Assembly: GCA_964017235.1 (NCBI GenBank) | Contig: OZ024927.1 | Coordinates: 48,551,293-48,615,292, forward strand | From: Sabellastarte sp. h YS-2021 | Taxonomy: Eukaryota; Annelida; Polychaeta; Sabellida; Sabellidae | Length of the DNA: 64,000 bases | Reading direction: 5' to 3' | Shown here: positions 23,470 through 33,840 of the stretch, piece after piece | Numbering within the stretch: position 1 is the first letter of the stretch | How the letters are laid out: each line of letters begins with the position of its first letter | Notes under the pieces: generated by a model | What the model saw: the letters and a program-made list of their open reading frames with translations, nothing else | Databases searched by the model: none | Told to the model about the DNA's origin: nothing | Position numbers and translations under genes: made by a program

Positions 23470-24330
23470 TTTTTTATCATGTTACAACAAGATAATAAGT
23501 AGTTACCAAATGATACTAAGTCATTCCCATGAGTTATCAAGTTATTACCACATGATATTAAGTCATTCTCACAACTTAATAAGTCGTGGTAATGACATGC
23601 TAACTCATTGCAATGAGATACTAACTTGTGGTAAGAAGATACTAAGTGGTTACCACAAGACAGTAAATATTTATTTTTATTCATATCCACCCTTTATTAA
23701 ATCATTCCCACCACTTACTATCTTGTTCCCACCACTTATTAACTCATTCCCAGGGATCAATAATATGCAAACAGGGGTTTACAATATTTATTACATAAGA
23801 GTTAAAATAGTTTCTATTAACAGCTTGGCAGTGTTGTCAGTTATTACTGAAACTAGTTAATTATATATAAATCAATTAAAGATTATTCTTACATAAAAGG
23901 CAGAAAAATTATGGAGATCCTGCAAGGTATGCTGTGCCAAAAAGTACTCAATCCAATGTAACATACTAGAATATCTTAGACAGGGGAAAGTGCCATAAAA
24001 TAGGCACCTGTAAATGGCAATAATACAATATACCTGTAATAATAAGTATGTGACCTCTGAAGGTCACTAAAAGCCTACAGGCATATGTAAACTTAAATGG
24101 TATACTAGTAGATGGTGACCTCTATAAAAGTTAGATATCATAGGCAAAGAAACAGCCTTTACATTGGCATCAAAGCATGACTTAGTAAAACTCATGGGAA
24201 TGACTTCATATTTTGTGATAATGACTTGCTATCTTTTGGTTATGACTTGTTAACTTGTGTGAACGTCTTAGTGTCTTTTGGTAACAACTTGTGGTGATGG
24301 CTTACTATCTTGTGGCAACAAGATAAAAAA
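23470..24330. repeat. Degenerate minisatellite, about 25-bp unit, two blocks
   Basis: Blocks at 23,487-23,755 and about 24,175-24,330 contain many diverged copies of words such as AGTNATTACCACNAGNTACTA and its complement CTTACTATCTTGTGGTAACA. Both orientations occur. Short frames with NDLVSCGNNLI-like repeats are translations of this minisatellite. 23,765-24,175 between them is featureless. Confidence 0.7.
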
Positions 24331-25660
24331 TGATAGAAAAACAGTTCTGTGTACCTTCCTGGGCTCCTTAGAAACCAGTGTGAATGGCCATCAAAATGTT
24401 GTATAAATTAATAATATTTAAAACTAGGAAAGTGTTTGTTCTGTCTTCAGTACAATATTTCATCCAAAAAGTACAAAGAATAAGTACTATTTGTATTATG
24501 CAGTACATTTTTTGTTCCACAATCATTATTAATCATAGAAAAGAGCAAGTGTATTGTAAATAAAGACTTTAATAAAGTGTTTCATATAAAACATGTCCAC
24601 AACATCTTAGTACTTCATTTCTTTCTGCTCTTACAGATATCTACATAATTTTTGCCATAGCATATATTAGAAATACCTAAAAGCAGTAAGAAACATTGTG
24701 TATAGATCATATCTTCATTGGTAGGTTGGGTTGGTGCCACAGGAAAACAATGCGAAACATTGTGTAGGTCATATCACTTGAAGCATTCTGGGTTGCAAGT
24801 TTGAGGAAAACATTAGAATACACTACACAGGTCATATCACTAGCAGCTATTTGGGTTGGGTGTTGCCGGAAAGCAATGGAAATCATTGGGTTATGTCAGG
24901 GAAGTAAACAATATCATGGTGCATCACAAATAATTTATCTTAAATACATTAATTTCAGTTTCATGGTGTACTTTTTGAAGCATAAATGCAATACAAAATT
25001 CCTGCAGAATGAAATATTTATTACACTTTCATGGTCTTCAGAAACTCTATCACCATTTTACATACAATTAACCTTTTGTAATGTGGGAATGTGAAATGAG
25101 TGGAGCAGGGGTTTGAGTCATCCACTTCTCTCAGACATTAGTGCGAGGATTGAGAGAGCCCTTTGTCAGGGCGTCTACAAAACACTGATGTTAGTAGATC
25201 ATTGTGGACTTTTTGGAGTGGTGGGATCAAGAAGTCCCTTACATAGCGTGAGTGGGTGTTGAGAGATGCTTATAGAGTATGGGTGGGGTATCAATTATGA
25301 GAGGCGTAGTCCCCTGGATATTATTTTATAAATATGTATGCATAATAAATTAGACCAAGATGATATCCAGATTCCTGATGTTCAAGCCCCCAAACACAAG
25401 AAAAATACACTGTCCATAAAAGCAACCTGAAAACTTGTTTCAGTTATTTTTCCTCTGACATTTTTATTGGCTTTATTTATATAGATTCTAAGAATTGACA
25501 AAAAAGCACATATGGCTATTTACACAAGATTTCAAGTACAAAGTTTTAGAAATCATAGTGCATTACCATTACTATTGCACTGATTAACATATATGAGATA
25601 TTTAAAATGCTGATTTTCAAAGGTGTCATTTTTTATACTTCCACTGCTGTTGTTGTTGAT
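24331..25660. other. Unannotated stretch with weak repeats
   Basis: 24,690-24,900 holds about three diverged units sharing AAACATTGTGTAGGTCATAT and TTGGGTTGGTGTTGCCGGAAA-like words. Otherwise nothing recognised. Confidence 0.4.
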
Positions 25661-25661
25661 G

Positions 25662-25925
25662 ATAATACACATGTCTAGGTCTTACCTTCTTCAAAATCAA
25701 AGCAAAAAAAAACAAACAACAACAAATAATTGTTAATCTGCAAGAAATAAAGAATTATTATAATATTATATTTCTTTCCATCTGTTATGTGAGGTCCTAT
25801 AGGAGTGTTCTAACACATCTGGGTGCAATGTCTCAGTGCTGGGATTCCACGTTAAAATTGTAGGATTTATGTTGCAGGTGACACACTTTAGCTGACCTCT
25901 CCTGTGTTAGGCTCCTTAGGCTCCA
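25662..25925 (+). repeat. Truncated 5' LTR-like direct repeat
   Basis: 264 bp almost identical to 29,685-29,951 (ATAATACACATGTCTAGGTC...CTCCTGTGTTAGGCTCC), ending in CA. The counterpart continues about 240 bp further upstream to a TG start after a polypurine tract, so this left copy seems to lack the 5' part of the LTR. The following sequence does not show an obvious tRNA primer-binding site. Confidence 0.65.
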
Positions 25926-26594
25926 TTATTGAGTTATTTTGTATATCTTGTTTGTGTTGTATTTCATAACAAAACTTGTGGTGATTTACATATTTTGAAC
26001 AATTTTGTGAAAGCCTCACAATATTGTTGTGTTATTTAGCTAATGCATACATATTTTACACAGTATTTATGATAACTTCATAATATTGTTTTATTTTGTA
26101 TAATTAGTTAATCTTGACCTAGAAGTTGTAGTTTAATAGTCTTACTGTAACCTGTCTAGATCTTTACATTCAATTCTGAATTATTTTAAATTATTGGTAA
26201 TTGTAACCCCCTTCCCCCCTCCACTGAACATTGTGGAATATTTTGAAAAGTCGAGTACTCTACTTGCGAGTACTCTACATCTACTTTATATTACTTAACA
26301 TAATTGTACCTACCACCCCCCTTGAAATAATTCTGAAATTTGCAAACTTCTACATTTAATTTTATAGTATTTTACAACAACCCCCCCACCCTAAAAAGTT
26401 GAATTATAAATTTTGTACAAAATTTAAGATAATTGAAATTTGCTTACTTTTCACGTTCATGTACAATTGGACATTTTTTATGATAGCTTCATAAAAATTG
26501 TTTTCACTTGTATTCACATTTGCAAAGTATATACTTTGTTGTCTGGTGTTAAAAAAAAAAAAAAAAAAAAAGACTGTACATACTAAAGTCAAAA
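25926..26594. other. Leader region of the LTR element
   Basis: AT-rich leader between the LTR copy and gag. It ends in a run of 21 A at about 26,551-26,571, shortly before the gag ATG. No small coding frame stands out. Confidence 0.4.
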
Positions 26595-28046
26595 ATGAAC
26601 ATCAATACAGCAGCATTTGATGAGTTGCGCACTTTGACCAATGTTGGACAGTCTCGTGCAAGGTACATCCTGAAGAAGCGCGATGAATGTGATGGGTGTT
26701 TGTCCATGGAGGCCCTACTAGAAATATCCCAGATTCCAAATTCAGTTTGGACAGAAAACGAGGGAAAATTTTACTTGGGAGAGCCTGCTATATGTGATGT
26801 GTCGGATGAGCAAGATGGTCAAACAAAAACGACATCAAACATCAAAAAAGACATACAGGGAGATCTGTCAAAATTATTCCACTGTATGGAAAAGTTGCAA
26901 ATGACTGTTGGCACTATTAATGACAAGTTGGAAAATCTGACGGATCGTGTTGAGGCACTAGAACAGAAAGAACTCTCACCGTATGGTGTCTCACCAGTGA
27001 CAATACCATCTACCTCGGTGCTCAGCAAAGGGTATGTTGACAAGCATGTTTACCACCCATACAAAGAAAGTCATATGCCAGGAGGTCCTTCACTAGGAAA
27101 GGAAGAAAAGGCCAAAAATGTATCGCAAAACTATGGCCCACCAGCTTCCAAATTGCCAACTTTTGATGGGACAAAGAACTGGAATACTTTTATATTCCAA
27201 TTCGAACGTGTGGCCAAGCGCCATGGATGGGACGAAGAGGAAAAATTAAACAGACTGGGAGAAAGTTTTTTGGATGACGCATTAGACTATTTCTCATCAT
27301 TGTCTGAATACATGCGTGGTGACTTCCTGCGTCTCAAGGACAAAATGACTTCCGCATTTGGCCAAAAGGATTCCCAGGCTGTGGTAAGGCGGAAGATACA
27401 AGACCTGAAACAAGGACAAGAGGAGTCCATTGAGGAGTACTCAAGAAGGACATGGAAATTGGCGACTGGGGCATACCGCAATTTCAAAGAGGATGATATT
27501 GAAATTTTGGCTGTGGATGCATTCTTTAAAGGGTGCAAAGATAAGAGTGCCGCTCTTGTAGCGATGAACCAGGAGCCAAAAACTTTGGACCAGGCCTTAC
27601 ATGCTGTGATTGTTTCAACTCAAAATCACAGGATAATACATGGCCAAAAGCCTCAAATTAGGCAAGTCCAATTTGTGGAACCTGAAAAGAAGGGAGATGA
27701 ATTGGATCCTTTCAAAGAAGTCATGGAAAAGCAGTTCAGCCTTTTGAAGAAAATTGCTGAGAAGGTGGATATTAACAATGCCACATATCCAGCATCACCC
27801 ACAGCGAGCCCTACCCGAAACGAGTGTTACCAGTATGGTAAGAGTGGTCATTATTTCAGCAGGTGCCCACAAAGGTCCAGAAGCCCAAGTCTTGAAGGCA
27901 GGACCTGCTACAACTGTGGGAATGAAGGCCATTATGGAAAAGACTGTCCCAATGAGTTCAGGCCATTTGAAACAACACAACCAAATGGGCACATGACGTA
28001 TGAGGGTGGGAAGAAACAAAATGTAAGAAAGAAAGAAATTTGCTAA
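26595..28046 (+). CDS. gag: Gag-like polyprotein of an LTR retroelement
   Basis: A complete 483-aa frame. Residues 1-60 (MNINTAAFDELRTLTNVGQS) resemble a helix-hairpin-helix segment of the ComEA/T2SK type: N-x-N-x-A...L-x-x-L-x-x-V-G. Residues 80-125 are a predicted coiled coil (LEKLQMTVGTINDKLENL, heptad-like). Residues 190-340 (LPTFDGTKNWNTFIFQFERV through LNRLGESFLDDALDYF and RRKIQDLKQGQEESIEEYSR) match the retrotransposon gag capsid-like domain. Near the C-terminus are two zinc knuckles. The second is canonical CYNCGNEGHYGKDC. In the first, CYQYGKSGHYFSRC, the second cysteine is replaced by tyrosine. The frame is intact, which suggests recent activity or domestication, yet no protease, RT or integrase follows. 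It lies 0.7 kb after the LTR-like repeat. Capsid assembly and RNA binding are inferred from family. Confidence 0.85.
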   Translation: MNINTAAFDELRTLTNVGQSRARYILKKRDECDGCLSMEALLEISQIPNSVWTENEGKFYLGEPAICDVSDEQDGQTKTTSNIKKDIQGDLSKLFHCMEKLQMTVGTINDKLENLTDRVEALEQKELSPYGVSPVTIPSTSVLSKGYVDKHVYHPYKESHMPGGPSLGKEEKAKNVSQNYGPPASKLPTFDGTKNWNTFIFQFERVAKRHGWDEEEKLNRLGESFLDDALDYFSSLSEYMRGDFLRLKDKMTSAFGQKDSQAVVRRKIQDLKQGQEESIEEYSRRTWKLATGAYRNFKEDDIEILAVDAFFKGCKDKSAALVAMNQEPKTLDQALHAVIVSTQNHRIIHGQKPQIRQVQFVEPEKKGDELDPFKEVMEKQFSLLKKIAEKVDINNATYPASPTASPTRNECYQYGKSGHYFSRCPQRSRSPSLEGRTCYNCGNEGHYGKDCPNEFRPFETTQPNGHMTYEGGKKQNVRKKEIC

Positions 28047-28188
28047 TTCACACTTGAGACTTTAGGAAATAAGGTTAGATTTAAAAGGTAGTTAAATAAT
28101 TAAGTTTATTACAATTATTGCTTGATGTATTTTTAAATTGTGGGTCTGCAGCGAGTAGATCTACAATAATTGTAGTATTTACTTTCAG

Positions 28189-28713
28189 GGTCAGAGGTGT
28201 AATATAAACCAGTTTATTTTATACAATCCGGAGTATTCATGGGGAGCTCAGAGGGTCTTGCTGAGAACATTGGTACCACTTGCTGTTGTTCATAACAAGG
28301 TTTTGGTTATTCATTGCAGGGAAAGATCTTATGGTGAAAATCAAGCAGGGAAGGAATGTCGGAGTATATTGAAAAAGATTTTGCCAAAATATCATTCCAT
28401 TCATTTACATTGTTTTGTAGGGGGTTTGGATGAGGCAAAAGAATGGGTTGGTCTGTTCCCAAATTGTTGTTTTGGTTTAACGCCAAAGTTTGACTATAGG
28501 TGCCAAACGGTGGATGTGCTTCGCCATTTCCAGTTAGACAGATTTGTCTTGGAGAGTGATTCACCTTATCTTTCTTATCGAAAGGGTGTGGCGAGTCATC
28601 ATGGTCTGGTTTGTGAGGTGGCTAAGGAGGTCGCTTTTGTGTTAGGGATGTCATGGGAGCAGGTTTTAAGTAGGACCACTGTGAACACAAGTAGATTATA
28701 TAGAATTCAATGA
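28189..28713 (+). CDS. TatD-family metal-dependent hydrolase, C-terminal exon
   Basis: An open frame begins directly after a good 3' splice site (TTTACTTTCAG at 28,178-28,188) and runs about 174 aa to TGA at 28,711. Features of the TatD DNase family: VLVIHCRE (metal-binding His), IHLHCFVGGLDEAKEWVGLF (second His and the FxG helix), CCFGLTPKF, and FVLESDSPYL (the conserved E-x-D-x-P-Y with the catalytic Asp). YNPEYSWGAQRVLLRTL precedes the first motif, as in TATDN-like proteins. The N-terminal part with the HxH motif is not found between gag and this exon, so the gene is either incomplete here or spliced from upstream. It sits inside the LTR-bounded unit, 140 bp after gag, in the place where pol would normally be. 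It could be a captured host exon, or a gag insertion in a TATDN2-like gene. Confidence 0.7.
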   Translation, partial: GQRCNINQFILYNPEYSWGAQRVLLRTLVPLAVVHNKVLVIHCRERSYGENQAGKECRSILKKILPKYHSIHLHCFVGGLDEAKEWVGLFPNCCFGLTPKFDYRCQTVDVLRHFQLDRFVLESDSPYLSYRKGVASHHGLVCEVAKEVAFVLGMSWEQVLSRTTVNTSRLYRIQ

Positions 28714-29442
28714 TAGGGAGATTTTAGTTATTAAATTATCAGGTTAATGATAGTTATTTATTGTTTGAGTTGGAATCTGTTGGTCTGCCATTGTGGCTAA
28801 ATCAACAGTTTCTAAATAGGGTTATTATGAAAACATATGTTTATTATTACAGTGTTATTTAGTTGTTACTATATGTTACACATAGAGTAATTGTCTGGTG
28901 ATCAATTGGTCATATTCTTCTTGTGATTCTGTTGGTCACAAAGACATCCGATCAATGTAAAACAAGCAGTGTTATTTTCCAATATATGATCCGATTGTTG
29001 GATATGTATATCATTATTATGTGCTTGTACATTTATGTGAATCTTTGTAATTTGTAGTAGGAACATTAATTTACAAATGTCTTGAAGATAATCTGTGAGT
29101 ATTCTATATTTTCTTTAAAATATTAAATGGAGGTAAATGTTATTGCATGGTCGAGAGAAATGTAAAGTTTAGAGTCATAAGACTTATAGTCAAAGCAATT
29201 AGATGTTCTTGATAATAGATCCATCGTTGTTTGATGCTTTTGATGAGTATTATCAGATAGATACTTATTGTATTTAGAATTAGCATGTATCTTAAAAAGT
29301 ATATCTAGCACTTACTAACACTTTTCAAATTAGTGTTAATCTGTAGTCCTAGGTAGTGTTAATTTAGTCATAACATGTAGTCCTAGTTAGTGTTAGTGTC
29401 ATTCAGAATTAGTATCTCTCCTAAAAATTTAAGGGGAGATAG
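28714..29442 (+). other. Noncoding 3' region with polypurine tract
   Basis: AT-rich. 29,300-29,400 has short repeats of AGTCCTAGNTAGTGTTA. The last bases, TTAAGGGGAGATAG, look like the polypurine tract that precedes a 3' LTR in Gypsy-type elements. Confidence 0.5.
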
Positions 29443-29951
29443 TGTAGTGAATCACGGAGATTTCCGGGATTTCCGGGAGTTTCGGCCGTCAGTACGGCCG
29501 TCATTGAAGACGCATTTTAGTACTCTCCGAGTGTTGTTTGTGTTCCAAAGAATTGGGTGCTTTCTGCAGACGTCGTCATCTGTACTGCTCAACGGCGTAT
29601 TTAAATGACTGCCTGGAATCCAGAAGTGTCCAAGTAACACTCCAGTGGCCATAGAGTCTCCTGTCACAGGTAACTTTCACAATAATAATACACATGTCTA
29701 GGTCTTACCTTCTTCAAAATCAAAGCAAAAAAAAACAAACAACAACAAATAATTGTTAATCTGCAAGAAATAAAGAATTATTATAATATTAGTTATATTT
29801 CTTTCCATCTGTTATGTGAGGTCCTATAGGAGTGTTCTAACACATCTGGGTGCAATGTCTCAGTGCTGGGATTCCACGTTAAAATTGTAGGATTTATGTT
29901 GCAGGTGACACACTTTAGCTAACCTCTCCTGTGTTAGGCTCCTTGGGCTCC
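29443..29951 (+). repeat. 3' LTR candidate, about 509 bp
   Basis: Begins TGTAGTGAATCACGG directly after a polypurine tract and ends GGCTCCA. Its last 267 bp match the repeat at 25,662-25,925. The first part (TTTCCGGGATTTCCGGGAG, TCAGTACGGCCGTCATTG) has no partner on the left. Start and end rules (TG...CA) fit Gypsy-type LTRs. Confidence 0.6.
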
Positions 29952-29952
29952 A

Positions 29953-31693
29953 TCCTTAAGTTTAGTCTTGGTCACCATACACTTAAAATATGGTACTTTT
30001 CACTTACTTTGCTGAGAATTTAATCTTAGGTTTGATGTTACTCTTTAGCCTGACAGTTACCAATTGGACCATGTTTGTATTTTCACTTTCAGTTATAATA
30101 AAGAAGGCTAGAAAATTGGTGATACCAATTTTTTCCTTGATGTATCCTTGTGCAATTAACGGAAATAATATACACACATTTGTTCCAAATGGAAACAGCT
30201 GCATCTGGACAAATATTTATAAATGTAAACATCAGAGAAATTGACAGTGGCCAATATGGTTCCAATATTTCACCAATTTTTATGGGTCAAGTACCATATC
30301 CAAAAATAATAATAATGAATATCTGTAATGCTATATACAGTTTCACAAAATAATACACAGCATAAAGAATAAATAATACGATTATAGTGATCTTTTCAGT
30401 CAAGGCCTTCCCAAGCATTATTTTGTGTTTCTTTACCGAATTCTGTGGTTATCTCCTGGCAAGATTTTATTATAAGTATATTTCACCGGCTAGAATAATA
30501 AACTTGTCACAATGGCTGTCAAGTGAGTGCACTCGATAAGAAATTCTTGAAATTAGACCTAATTGGTATTGTTTTGTGTTTGAATTCATTTACAAACTTG
30601 GATGTAATTATTTTACATTACTTCCTGAAGTTTAGTAAGGTAATGCTTAATATTTCTCTTTATATTTGGGCCGCCAGATTTTTGGGCGCTAGCGTGAGCG
30701 ATATATCATGATAGTTGTTTACATACAAATAAATACTCATTTTATGTCAGATTTATAAGCCGTTTTATACCGCAAAAATGTAGTTTCAACAGTTCTGCAA
30801 TGTACACCCCGAAATACTAGGTTAAAATAACTTTTATGCATCGTTTTTTTATTTTCACCAACACTTTACATAGGAAGCGTCAGAACGGGGAGGGGGGCAA
30901 ATGCGTACCGAGCCGTTCTGTGGTTCAGAACTACCCGGCGCTGGTGCCTAAACGGCCCGATACAGAAGTACAAAAGATATGAAAAACGGTCAACTTGGTG
31001 GGGATGAGTTTTAGGGGAGGCCGAGTTTGAATGAAAATTGGTCAGAGTTGTCGAAGGTCCGAGTTGTTCTGTCAGGCCAGAAGGCTGTTGGTGAAAACTT
31101 ACCAAATGTAAGGTACACGTGAAATGACAACAGCAATAGTGACCAACGGAAGGTAAATGGTGTAGTCATGCTTCCCAAAGTGTTTTTGGTTACTTCATAT
31201 TATTATACTTTAAGCTGTTTATAGTTTACGCGCGTTAAAAACAGCGCAAGATGCGCACTTCGCACGTTGTCTTGTTTACATCGGAAACTACGTGTCTCTT
31301 CCAACCAAAGAAAATAAGCCGTTACTAAAAGTTGAAATACACGCGATAATATTTTCACCTTTATCCCGAAATTAAATGTGAGTTCAAGAAAGCTAAATTT
31401 GAGCGGTTCTGCAAAAGTAATAAAGATAAAAATAAATTAATATACTTAAAATAGGGTATTCATTTTTTATGTAAAAAATGCGTAAATAGGTCGCCATTGA
31501 TTACACAGATTCTAGGTCTTACCAAACAGACAGTAGAACAAATGGTATAAAATTTCATTTTCCAAAATAAACACCAAAAGATGATTATACATTTGGTAAA
31601 AACATTCCTCATCACAAGTAAATGTATATGTTTCAGCCAATCCTGGAAATTACCCCTTCCATGCATGAACCAGGCATCTGACTTGCCTTTTTC
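29953..31693. other. Unannotated stretch
   Basis: No gene recognised. 30,885-31,080 is GC-richer and contains GAGCCGTTCTGTGGTTCAGA, CCCGGCGCTG and GGCCGAGTTTGAATG, words related to the MITE-like block at 22,204-23,047. That suggests another member of the family. Confidence 0.4.
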
Positions 31694-31917
31694 TTATTTA
31701 TTTATTTGGTGGCTTTCAACACTGTACAGGTCATATCACGATGGGTAGTTGGAAGGGCAGAGAAATCCAGTACATAGAGTTTGTCAGGGTTCTGTACTGT
31801 TAACTGCCGACCAACGGCAAGCAACTACCAGCTTTCCCACTTGAGGCCGTGCCGGGAACTGAGCCCCGGCCTCAGGGGTGGGAGGCGAGAGTGTTACCAC
31901 TCTGCCACTGTGGCCCC
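31694..31917 (-). mobile_element. tRNA-derived SINE, complete, with 15-bp target duplication
   Basis: Same family as 32,075-32,306, in the opposite orientation. Read on the minus strand, it starts GGGGCCACAGTGGCAGAGTG (A-box), followed by a B-box-like region and the tail ending in (AAAT)n. Flanked by perfect TGACTTGCCTTTTTC at 31,679-31,693 and 31,918-31,932. Confidence 0.85.
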
Positions 31918-32074
31918 TGACTTGCCTTTTTCATGGAATAGGCAATACCATATATGAAAAAAAAATTCCATGCATAAGTGTTTTATTGCTTGATTATTAC
32001 TGTAAACATGCACCAATTTGTACTGTAATTTTTATTGTTTATACCAAACGAAATGTTACTGCAGAAACTCATGA

Positions 32075-32306
32075 GGGGCCATGGTGGCAGAGTATTAACA
32101 CTCTCGCCTCCCACCTCTGGGATCAGGGTTCGGTTCCCGGCCTGACCTTAAATGGAAAAGCTGGTAGTTGCTTGCCATTGGTCAGCAGTTTACAGTACAG
32201 AACCTTGTCCAACTGTATGTACTAGTTTCCTTTGCCCTCCCAACTACCCATCGTGATATGACCTGTACAGTGTGGAAAGTGACATAAAACCCCAAATAAA
32301 TAAATA
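32075..32306 (+). mobile_element. tRNA-derived SINE, complete, with 13-bp target duplication
   Basis: Head GGGGCCATGGTGGCAGAGTA contains an A-box-like motif, and GGGTTCGGTTCCCGGCC is a strong B box, giving an internal RNA polymerase III promoter. A body (GCTGGTAGTTGCTTGCCATT...GATATGACCTGTACAGTGTG) and an AAATAAATAAAT tail follow. Flanked by CAGAAACTCATGA at 32,062-32,074 and 32,307-32,319. Confidence 0.9.
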
Positions 32307-32339
32307 CAGAAACTCATGATCACAGTACAAGATCTGTAC

Positions 32340-32580
32340 CCAGTAGGCATGGACCTTTAAAATCAGGTTGAAATTAAATGGGTAAAATCTGGTTGAAATG
32401 CATGTAGATTTCGCAAACCATTTTTTGTTGGATCCAATGGTTGAAATCATGTTGAAATCAACAGGTGAAATCAGGTTTAATACAAAGGTGAAATCTGGCT
32501 GAAACTCATGTAGATTTTACAAGCAATTTTAGTTGGATCCAACCAGTGAATTCAGGTTGAATCCACTGGGTGAAATAACA
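32340..32580. repeat. Two diverged copies of an about 108-bp unit with GGTTGAAATC words
   Basis: GGTGAAATCTGGCTGAAACT-like and GTTGGATCCAAYNNGTGAAAT-like words occur in the same order at about 32,376-32,440 and 32,484-32,543. AAATCAGGTTGAA is repeated through the block. Confidence 0.65.
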
Positions 32581-32975
32581 TTGACGTATTTTTTGTATTT
32601 GCAAATTATTATTCATTAGATCCAATGTTTTAGTCTATGTTACTCCAACACAGATTAAGTTTTATGGAGTCATGACATTTATTTAAAACTGGCAATTTAT
32701 TCAAAATCTGGTTCTCATGTGGCTAGCTGAATTCTCACATTAATATGTGAAATGGTAATTTTAGATTTAATTAATGCATATATGATAACTTGTTCATTGA
32801 GGGTTGTTTCATTATATCTGTTCATAATATTCCATGAGCATGCAAATCAAACTTCATCACTCAGTATATGGTTATATGTTATGATCTTCTGTATTTTCCA
32901 TCTAGAGATCCAGTTTTTACGTTCCTATAATGGGTAATCCAATTTCAATAATCTGATGAATTCTTGGCAATATAT
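32581..32975. other. Unannotated AT-rich stretch
   Basis: Nothing recognised. Confidence 0.4.
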
Positions 32976-33840
32976 TTAAGGGGCTATCAATGTAACACAT
33001 CATGTTCAAAGCCAACCAACGTGGTTCACAAGTACTCCAGTTAATTTTCAGAGGGGAAATACTTTGGAGCCTTAAATTTAAATATTATACATAAGTACAG
33101 ATTAGTTTTTGCATGCCTTGTGTTATAAATGGAATAAAAGATGGCCATAAATTAATCTTATTGTTTTTAACTTCTAATATGTATTTTTCAAACAACAAAT
33201 ACCAAAAACAAATACAAAATATATATCATCTATTTTGATTACCTTAAATACAAGACATGACTTTTTTTTGTGACACCAATAACATAAAAGAGAAAACCAA
33301 CACCAGTTTTTTATACACTACTCCAAATAAAAATGTCTCGCCACTATTTTGAATGATTTACATTTTTATTAAATTTAAGTATTTATGTGCAGAAATGAAA
33401 AATAAAATAACTTAAGATTACACGTTTTAAATTTTTTTTCATTTTCACACAAGCCACTTGTTAAAGTGTTGATTTTTCCAAAGTTCTGGTACTACACATC
33501 TTTTCATCAGTGGGGAGGAGAAAAATGCTATTGATTTTTTTGTTCTGCGTGACTGACTGGTTGAGAAATGGATACACAGAATATTGAGTGTTTGCGTGCT
33601 GTTGTCTTGCTGGGGGAGAGAAATAAAAGTACATGAAAGTATTGATTTAGTTTGTTTGACTGTATGTATGGCTCCTTCAAAGTTTGTCTTCATAGAAAGT
33701 GAGGGAGACTGACATACATTTCAATGCATCGTAAACAAATGGAAAATAGTCCGTGCCTAACAACACGGACTGTCTATACTGGGCCATGTGGTGAGCATTA
33801 CGTAAACAAATTTTACGTACTTGCATTGATAGCCCCTTAA
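32976..33840. mobile_element. TTAA-bounded MITE (piggyBac-type), 865 bp
   Basis: Exact terminal inverted repeats TTAAGGGGCTATCAATG at 32,976 and CATTGATAGCCCCTTAA at 33,824-33,840. TTAA at both ends fits piggyBac-type target choice. The interior is AT-rich with no transposase. Confidence 0.75.

Noticed and set aside
31878-32225. 115-aa frame across the SINEs
   Set aside because: It lies over two SINE copies and their flank; not a gene.
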